Both the position numbers and the translations under genes were made by a program. Under the pieces are notes generated by a model. That model was given only the letters and a program-made list of their open reading frames with translations. It ran no database searches and was not told the DNA's origin. A stretch of 11,134 nucleotides of DNA from Alphaproteobacteria bacterium (GTDB lineage: Bacteria; Pseudomonadota; Alphaproteobacteria; ATCC43930; CGMCC-115725): contig JASHRZ010000528.1 of assembly GCA_030037055.1 (NCBI GenBank), positions 1-11,134 of the forward strand, written 5' to 3'. Of the stretch, positions 6,470 to 11,134 are shown one piece after another (within the stretch, counting starts at the first letter, position 1; the number at the start of each line of letters is the position of its first letter).

Positions 6470-7705
6470 CTACCCCGCGGCCGCGCTCTCCGCCCAGCGC
6501 TTCATGAGCGTGTTGGAGGGCAAGGTCTCGTCGAGCACTTTCTTCGCTGTCTCGCTGCCGGCGGCGGGGACGAGCTTGGGATCGAGCAGCCCCACCTGCA
6601 CCAGCACCGAGGCCTGATCCCAATAGATGTGCTCGTGATAGAGCTTGTCGCCGCGGAAATTGATGATCGCGACCAGCGGCACCTCGACATATTTTCCGGT
6701 CGGCTTGACGCCGGGCAGCATCCAGTCGATCTCGCGGTCGTGGGTGAAGCAGAAGATCATCTCGTCGACGACGCGGTCGGCGCCGATGGTGCGCGAAATC
6801 GGGATGAGCCGCGTATCGGCCGGGTTCGAGTCGACGAAATGGTGCTTGTAGAAACGGTGCAGCTCCTTGTAGCCGACGCCGCCGGTCATGGTCGGCACGT
6901 GGTTGACATAGGGCTGCGGCACCATGGTCGCCATGGTGGCGTCGACGTCGCGCGTGCCGAACTCGTAATAGCAATGCATATCCCAGAGAGCGCTGAGATT
7001 GAAGATCGGGCCCAGCACCTTGTGGAAGAGCGCGATCGAGCGCGAATGCGCCATCATCGACGCCGGCTTGTCGAAATTGCTGCCGCCCTTGCGGGCAAAG
7101 GCGTGGTCGACGCCGGGATAGACATAGATCTCGATCTCGGGCCGACCTTCGAAGGCGCCCTTGATCGCGCTTACCACCCCGGGCGGTGTCCATTTGTCCT
7201 TCTCGGCAATGTGCAGCGCCATCGGGCACCGGATCTTCGACGCTTCGCCGAGCGCCTTCTCGATGCCGACGCCGTAATAGGAGACCGCGCAGTCGAGGCC
7301 GAGCCGAGCCGCGCTCAGATAGGCGAGCAAACCCCCGAGGCAGAAGCCGACGGCGCCGATCTTGCCCTTCCATTCCGGCAGTTGGCGCAGCGCCGCCACC
7401 GTCGCGCCGATATCCTCGACGGATTTCTCGACATCGAACTTCTCGCGATAGGCGAAGGCCTTCTTGCGGTCCTCGTCGGTGAAGCCGAGCTCGATGCCGG
7501 GCTCGATGCGCCAGAACAAATCCGGCGCCAGAACGACATAGCCCTCCTCGGCGTAATAGTCGGCGACAGAACGGATGTAGGCGTTGATTCCGAAAATCTC
7601 CTGCAGCAGCACGATGCCGGGCCCGCTGCCCTTCTCGGGGGCGGCGAGATAGGCCTTGAAGCTGCCGCTATCCTTGGCCTTGACCGTGATGTAACGACCC
7701 GCCAT
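6470..7705 (-). CDS. Dienelactone hydrolase fused to a C-terminal SnoaL-like domain
   Basis: This is a two-domain protein of 411 residues. Residues 1-235 form an alpha/beta-hydrolase of the dienelactone hydrolase (carboxymethylenebutenolidase) family, which opens lactones in chloro/catechol ortho-cleavage pathways. The catalytic set is complete and almost in register with the Pseudomonas enzyme: Glu36 (QEIFG), Cys122 in GFCLGG, Asp170 (AEKD), His201 (VDHAF) and Arg205. Residues about 240-395 (from LWDMHCYYEFGTRDVDATMA, through MVPQPYVNHVPTMTGG and YKHHFVD, to LVAIINFRGDKLYHEHIYWD) form an NTF2-like SnoaL/ester-cyclase-type domain. Start ATG 7703-7705 has GGGGAGG five bases upstream. The stop is TAG at 6470-6472. 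It lies 58 bases downstream of pncA on the same strand and is probably co-transcribed. The true substrate is unknown; many DLH homologues act on other esters or lactones. Confidence 0.92.
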   Translation of the reverse strand: MAGRYITVKAKDSGSFKAYLAAPEKGSGPGIVLLQEIFGINAYIRSVADYYAEEGYVVLAPDLFWRIEPGIELGFTDEDRKKAFAYREKFDVEKSVEDIGATVAALRQLPEWKGKIGAVGFCLGGLLAYLSAARLGLDCAVSYYGVGIEKALGEASKIRCPMALHIAEKDKWTPPGVVSAIKGAFEGRPEIEIYVYPGVDHAFARKGGSNFDKPASMMAHSRSIALFHKVLGPIFNLSALWDMHCYYEFGTRDVDATMATMVPQPYVNHVPTMTGGVGYKELHRFYKHHFVDSNPADTRLIPISRTIGADRVVDEMIFCFTHDREIDWMLPGVKPTGKYVEVPLVAIINFRGDKLYHEHIYWDQASVLVQVGLLDPKLVPAAGSETAKKVLDETLPSNTLMKRWAESAAAG

Positions 7706-7763
7706 GCACGCCTCCCCTGAGCTTAGCGTCGCGAGGCTACGACCCGGCCGCGCGGCGAGTCAA

Positions 7764-8393
7764 TCAGCCGGCGAGCGCGTCGCTCGTCATCCGCTCCACG
7801 CCCGCCGCGGCCATCTTCGCCATGGCATCGGCGAGCGAGCCGGCAAGGTCGATGGCGCGGCAGCCGTCCTCCACCAGCACGGCGGCGAAGCCTTCGCGCC
7901 GGGCGTCGACGGCGGAATAATGAACGCAGAAATCGGTGGCGAGCCCGACCAGGAACACCCGCTTGAAGCCGCGCTCGCGCAGATAGCCCGCGAGCCCCGT
8001 CGGCGTGCGCCGGTCGTTCTCGTAGAAGGCGGAATAGGAATCGATCTCGCGGCGGAAGCCCTTGCGCAGCACCAGCTCGGCCTGCGGCAGGTTGAGGCCG
8101 CGGTGGAAGGCGGCGCCGTCGCTGCCCTGGACGCAGTGATCCGGCCAGAGCGTCTGGGCGCCATAGGCCAGATCGATGGTCTCGAAGGGCTTGCGCCCAG
8201 GATGCGCGCTGGCGAAGGAAAGATGGCCGGGCGGATGCCAGTCCTGCGTCATCGCCACATGAGGGAAAAGCGGCGCGAGCCGGTTCACCACCGGCACCAC
8301 CTCGTCGCCGCGCGGCACGGCCAGCGCGCCGCCGGGGCAGAAATCGTTCTGCACGTCGACGACGAGCAGGATGTCGTCCGCTCCCGCCCGCAT
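7764..8393 (-). CDS. pncA: Nicotinamidase (isochorismatase superfamily)
   Basis: This cytosolic amidase deamidates nicotinamide to nicotinate in NAD salvage. It is 209 residues, close to E. coli PncA. The catalytic triad is visible as Asp13 (VVDVQNDFCPGG), Lys111 (LRKGF) and Cys156 (ATDFCVHYS). The metal-binding set is Asp51, His53 and His57 (TQDWHPPGH) with His86 (WPDHCVQG), which separates nicotinamidases from isochorismatases and maleamate amidases lacking this metal site. The frame opens upstream at 8426, but ATG 8391-8393 is chosen because GGAGGTGA lies seven bases before it and the protein then begins just ahead of the first strand. It is divergent from the MBL gene and upstream of the DLH-SnoaL gene, so a role beyond NAD salvage is possible but unproven. 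Confidence 0.93.
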   Translation of the reverse strand: MRAGADDILLVVDVQNDFCPGGALAVPRGDEVVPVVNRLAPLFPHVAMTQDWHPPGHLSFASAHPGRKPFETIDLAYGAQTLWPDHCVQGSDGAAFHRGLNLPQAELVLRKGFRREIDSYSAFYENDRRTPTGLAGYLRERGFKRVFLVGLATDFCVHYSAVDARREGFAAVLVEDGCRAIDLAGSLADAMAKMAAAGVERMTSDALAG

Positions 8394-8400
8394 GGCTCGC

Positions 8401-8408
8401 TCACCTCC
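8401..8408 (-). promoter_or_regulatory. Strong Shine-Dalgarno site that sets the pncA start
   Basis: The minus strand reads GGAGGTGA, a full eight-base match to the 16S rRNA 3' tail, seven bases before ATG 8391-8393. It overrules the longer start at 8426. Confidence 0.85.
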
Positions 8409-8422
8409 GCGCAGCAACGCTA

Positions 8423-8443
8423 GCACGTGGCCGCGCGACGTGC
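8423..8443. promoter_or_regulatory. Inverted repeat between pncA and the MBL gene, possible operator
   Basis: GCACGT (8423-8428) and ACGTGC (8438-8443) form a perfect six-base dyad with a nine-base spacer. An interleaved GTGGC (8427-8431) / GCCAC (8442-8446) pair shares it. The site lies in the 118-base divergent region, 30-50 bases upstream of the pncA start. Such half-site spacing fits a dimeric repressor or activator, but no regulator gene is in the window. In GC-rich DNA a six-base dyad can also arise by chance. No convincing -35/-10 pair was found. Confidence 0.3.
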
Positions 8444-8511
8444 CACGCCGCGCTTGCTTTCTCCGCCGCGGGATCGCAGCCTAGGCGCCAATCAAAGACG
8501 GGGAGGAAGCC

Positions 8512-9474
8512 ATGCCGGCATGGCCTTATACCAAAGGCGTCCACGATCTCGGCACGGGCTGCTATGCCTATCTCCAGCCGGACGGCACTTGGGGCTGGAG
8601 CAATGCCGGTCTCGTCACCGATGGCGGCGAGACTCTGCTGGTTGACACGCTCTTCGACCTCAAATGCACGCGCGAAATGCTGGACGCGCTGCGCGCGGCG
8701 GTGCCGGCGGCGCGGCGCATCGGCACGCTGGTCAACACCCACTCCAATGGCGATCACACCTTCGGCAACCAGTTGGTGTCCGGCGCCGAGATCATCGCAT
8801 CGCGCGCCTGTGCCGAGGAGATGAAGCAGCGCACGCCACAAGAGCTTGCGGCGATGATGCGGAACTGGCGCGCGCTCGGCCCGGGCGCGGCCTTCTTTCA
8901 CGAGGTCATGGGCACGCGCTTCGATTTCGAGGGCATCACGCTGACGCTCCCGACCCGCACCTTCGACCGCGCGCTCGCGCTGCACGTCGGCGGCAAGGAG
9001 GTGCAGCTCGTCGAGGTCGGGCCGGCGCACACCGCCGGCGACGTCGTCGTCTACGTGCCGCAGGATCGCGCCGTCTTCACCGGCGACATCCTTTTCGTCA
9101 ACGGCCATCCCGTGATCTGGGCGGGGCCGGTGGCCAATTGGCTCAGGGCCTGCGACCTCATCCTCGGCTGGGACGTCGAGACGGTGGTGCCGGGGCACGG
9201 TCCCATCACCGACAAATCGGGGGTGCGGGCGCTGAAAGGCTATTTCGATTATCTCCGCGCGGAGGCGAGGAAGCGCTTCGACGCCGGGCTCGGCTATGAG
9301 GCGGCCGCGCGCGACATCTCCCTGGCGCCGTTTTCCGGCTGGACCGATCCCGAGCGCATCCTGGTCAACGTCCACGCGCTCTACCGCGAGTTCCGCCGCG
9401 ACGAGAGCCCGCCCGACGCCATGGCCCTCTTCGCAGCGATGGGTCGCTATCACGCCGAGCACAAGGCGCATTGA
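8512..9474 (+). CDS. Metallo-beta-lactamase-fold hydrolase with HxNxDH metal motif
   Basis: This is a predicted cytosolic MBL-fold metallo-hydrolase of 320 residues; no signal peptide is visible. The metal motif reads T-H77-S-N79-G-D81-H82, so the second His of the usual HxHxDH is Asn. The other ligands are present: His173 (GPAHTAGD), Asp192 (FTGDILF) and His229 (PGHGP). The DHTFGNQLV segment after the motif and the long C-terminal helical part (about 235-320, with DYLRAEARKRFDAG and WTDPERILVNVHALYREFR) suggest a hydrolase subfamily rather than a resistance enzyme. Start ATG 8512 follows GGGGAGGAAG, with GGAGG at 8502-8506. The FAH gene begins 10 bases after its stop, implying an operon. The substrate is unknown; a thioester, lactone or phosphoester is possible. 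Confidence 0.9.
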   Translation: MPAWPYTKGVHDLGTGCYAYLQPDGTWGWSNAGLVTDGGETLLVDTLFDLKCTREMLDALRAAVPAARRIGTLVNTHSNGDHTFGNQLVSGAEIIASRACAEEMKQRTPQELAAMMRNWRALGPGAAFFHEVMGTRFDFEGITLTLPTRTFDRALALHVGGKEVQLVEVGPAHTAGDVVVYVPQDRAVFTGDILFVNGHPVIWAGPVANWLRACDLILGWDVETVVPGHGPITDKSGVRALKGYFDYLRAEARKRFDAGLGYEAAARDISLAPFSGWTDPERILVNVHALYREFRRDESPPDAMALFAAMGRYHAEHKAH

Positions 9475-9478
9475 GGAG
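9474..9478 (+). promoter_or_regulatory. Shine-Dalgarno site that sets the FAH gene start
   Basis: AGGAG overlaps the last base of the MBL gene's TGA stop and lies six bases before ATG 9485. This supports that start over the open frame reaching back to 9296, and suggests reinitiation after the MBL gene. Confidence 0.8.
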
Positions 9479-9484
9479 AAGCTC

Positions 9485-10417
9485 ATGAAGCTCGTCACCT
9501 TCGAGACCGCCGGGGCGCGGCACATTGGCGCGCTGCTGCCAGGCGAGCGCGAGGTGGTGGATTTCACCGCCAGCGATCCCGCGCCGCAGTTCCGCGACAT
9601 GCTGGCCTTGATCGACGCCGGCGCCGGCGCGCTCGAGGAGGCGCGACGGCTGTTGCAGAAGCCGCCGCGCATGTTGCCGCTCGCTGATGTCCGCTTGCTG
9701 GCGCCGGTGCCGGAGCCGCGGCAGATGCGCGATTTCCTGGTCTTCGAGCAACACATCCGCAATGCCCGCGCGATGGGCCCGACCTTGCGCGGCGGCGCGC
9801 GGCTCGACCCGGCGGCGGTCGAGATCCCCAAAGTCTGGTACGAGCAGCCGATCTATTACAAATGCAACCGCTTCAGCGTCATCGGCGCCGGGCAGGACAT
9901 CCTCTGGCCGCGCTATTGCAAGCTGCTCGACTACGAGCTGGAATTCGGCATCATCCTCGGCCGCGGCGGCAAGAACATCGCGCGCGAGGCGGCGCGCAGC
10001 CATATCTTCGGCTTCTGCATCTTCAACGACGTGAGCGCGCGTGATGCGCAGATGCGCGAAATGGCGGGACAGCTCGGCCCGGCCAAGGGCAAGGATTTCG
10101 ACACCGGCAACGTGTTGGGGCCGTGGCTGGTGACCGCCGACGAGATCGCCGACCCCTACAACCTCACCATGACGGCGCGGGTCAACGGCGAGGAGTGGTC
10201 GCGCGGCAACAGCGGCAGCATGCACCACAAGTTCGAGGACATGATCGCCCACGTCTCGATGGACGAGACCCTGCATGCCGGCGAGTTCTTCGGCTCCGGC
10301 ACGGTCGGCGGCGGCTGCGGGTTGGAACTCGGCCGCTTCCTCAAGCCCGGCGATGTCGTCGAGCTCGAGGTGCAGGGCCTCGGCACTCTGCGCAACCGCG
10401 TGGTGGCGCAGGGCTGA
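9485..10417 (+). CDS. Fumarylacetoacetate hydrolase (FAH) family protein
   Basis: This is a predicted metal-dependent C-C bond hydrolase, isomerase or decarboxylase of the FAH superfamily, 310 residues, cytosolic. The C-terminal FAH domain is plain. LLDYELEFGIILGRGGKNI carries the metal ligands Glu151 and Glu153, and FGFCIFNDVSARDAQ carries Asp182. The lid/loop segment AKGKDFDTGNVLGPWLVTADE (200-220), NGEEWSRGNSGSM (234-246) and GSGTVGGGCGLELGRFLKPGD (270-290) follow. The N-terminal part (1-80) is the small FAH_N-like domain. His90 in FEQHIRNA is a candidate catalytic residue. The frame is open upstream to 9296, but that stretch lies over the MBL gene; ATG 9485 has a good ribosome site. Relatives act in tyrosine, homoprotocatechuate, sugar-acid and acylpyruvate pathways. 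The exact substrate cannot be told. Confidence 0.92.
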   Translation: MKLVTFETAGARHIGALLPGEREVVDFTASDPAPQFRDMLALIDAGAGALEEARRLLQKPPRMLPLADVRLLAPVPEPRQMRDFLVFEQHIRNARAMGPTLRGGARLDPAAVEIPKVWYEQPIYYKCNRFSVIGAGQDILWPRYCKLLDYELEFGIILGRGGKNIAREAARSHIFGFCIFNDVSARDAQMREMAGQLGPAKGKDFDTGNVLGPWLVTADEIADPYNLTMTARVNGEEWSRGNSGSMHHKFEDMIAHVSMDETLHAGEFFGSGTVGGGCGLELGRFLKPGDVVELEVQGLGTLRNRVVAQG

Positions 10418-10499
10418 GCGCTTTGGGCCCGGCGGCAGCCGCTAGATCCCGGATTGATCCAGGGATGCAGCTCGAAGCCGGCGCGCCGCGCGATGCGGC

Positions 10500-11134
10500 G
10501 GGCGGCAGCGTTCTGTCCCAAGTCAGCGCGTCGAAACTCTCTAGCCGTCGCCCGCCTCCGCCGCGAATGTCCTGGTACTGGATGGTGAGCCTGCGCGGCA
10601 TCGCCCATTCGCCATTGGGCGCAAACTTGATGTCGCCGACGATGATGGGGAAGGTCGCCCGGTGCAGCTCATCGGCGAGCTTGTCCTGAGCGAGGCTGCG
10701 ACCGTCGTCACCGCCTGCTGCAGGATCTGCAAGCTGGCATGGGTGAAGGGGGCACGTAATAGCCCAGCGGATCGAGGCCGGCGGCTTGGGCGCGCGCCTG
10801 GTAGGTCCTGATGAAATCGTCGGCGCCGGCAAAGCCCATGGTCGGCTCGTGCACGAACAGCTCGTAGCAGACGATGCCGTTGAGCTGGTCGCCGGGCTGT
10901 CGCTTGATGGCGCCGGATTGCAATCCGACCATCGGCGCGCCGAAGATCCGAGCCTTGAGCCCGCGCTCGCTCGCCGCGCGCAGGAAGTTCGAGGTGTCGG
11001 CGGGATAGGAGGCGACCATGCTCACCTCCAGGTTGGCGGCGGCGATGGCGCGGACGATCGGCGCGAAATCGACGGTGCTAGGCGGGTATGTCCGGTCGTC
11101 GACGGTCTCGAGCCCGAGCCGCTTGATGTGGCGC
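10500..11134 (-). pseudogene. Frameshifted Liv-type ABC substrate-binding protein (partial)
   Basis: This is the 3' part of a gene for a periplasmic Peripla_BP_6 solute receptor; it enters from the right edge. Read from 11133 on the minus strand it begins RHIKRLGLETVDDRTYPP and continues STVDFAPIVRAI. It includes FGAPMVGLQSGAIK, GDQLNGIVCYE, EPTMGF and LDPLGYYVPP, all typical of the family. At the G-run 10748-10752 one base is missing and the protein resumes in another frame as FTHASLQILQQAV. Around 10696-10710 a second base is missing and it resumes as RSLAQDKLADELHRATFP and IIVGDIKFAPNGEW up to QYQDI. Beyond about 10551 the homology fades, and the open frame runs antisense into the FAH gene, so the normal C terminus is lost. 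It could be a true pseudogene or sequencing error in a homopolymer. It differs clearly from the binding protein at the left edge. The end at 10500 is approximate. Confidence 0.8.

Noticed and set aside
6413..6487. GAGCGCGG...CCGCGCTC pair flanking the cdh/DLH intergenic gap
   Set aside because: The arms are eight bases but over 50 bases apart in very GC-rich sequence; this is not a convincing structure.
6422..7720. Plus-strand open frame of 432 codons spanning the DLH-SnoaL gene
   Set aside because: It is fully antisense to a gene with an intact catalytic set and good ribosome site. Its translation is rich in D, R, A, E and H without any domain, as expected for a mirror frame in GC-rich DNA.
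9296..9484. Apparent N-terminal extension of the FAH protein
   Set aside because: It overlaps the MBL coding sequence and is Arg/Ser-rich. ATG 9485 has AGGAG six bases upstream and yields a normal FAH length.
8401..9831. Minus-strand open frame of 476 codons over the MBL and FAH genes
   Set aside because: It mirrors the MBL gene and the start of the FAH gene, crosses their boundary, and shows no recognisable domain.
10444..10466. ATCCC...GGGAT inverted repeat after the FAH gene as a terminator
   Set aside because: The stem is five base pairs with a long loop and no following T-run. It may be chance or part of the decayed binding-protein gene.

Overview
The window is GC-rich, gene-dense bacterial DNA. 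Gene content and codon use fit a metabolically versatile alphaproteobacterium, possibly Hyphomicrobiales or Rhodospirillales. The supporting features are a full Liv-type ABC importer, a secreted Cdh-type CDP-diacylglycerol pyrophosphatase, a dienelactone hydrolase fused to a SnoaL-like domain, and an FAH-family hydrolase. This placement is inferred from gene types only. There is no rRNA, tRNA, CRISPR array, insertion sequence or phage gene.

Positions 1-4204 (+) are the 3' part of a high-affinity branched-chain-amino-acid-type (HAAT) importer operon: a substrate-binding protein cut by the left edge, then livH, livM, livG and livF. The last four are packed with overlapping stop and start codons, so they are probably translationally coupled.

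Positions 4201-5562 (-) hold two small cofactor-dependent redox genes. One is a luciferase-like (LLM) oxidoreductase of the F420-type group and the other a PPOX-fold flavin/F420-binding protein of the Rv0121 type. The LLM gene converges with livF, and both stop codons come from one TTAA. Divergent from the PPOX gene is cdh (5639-6415, +), a probably exported CDP-diacylglycerol diphosphatase.

Positions 6470-8393 (-) hold a nicotinamidase (pncA) followed by the dienelactone hydrolase/SnoaL fusion, 58 bases apart and probably co-transcribed. Divergent from pncA, across a 118-base region containing a dyad, lie a metallo-beta-lactamase-fold hydrolase and an FAH-family C-C hydrolase/isomerase (8512-10417, +), 10 bases apart. 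Together these four hydrolases look like catabolic or salvage enzymes, perhaps for ring-cleavage or lactone intermediates that a Liv-type importer could supply. No substrate can be assigned from sequence.

Positions about 10500-11134 (-) carry the remains of a second, different Liv-type substrate-binding protein. It has at least two one-base frameshifts and a degraded C terminus, and it runs off the right edge. It is either a pseudogene or a product of sequencing error.

I see no clearly new multi-gene system. The points most worth a second look are the broken binding protein, the His-to-Asn change in the metallo-hydrolase motif, the paired F420-type genes, the DLH-SnoaL fusion and the dyad in the 8394-8511 divergent region.
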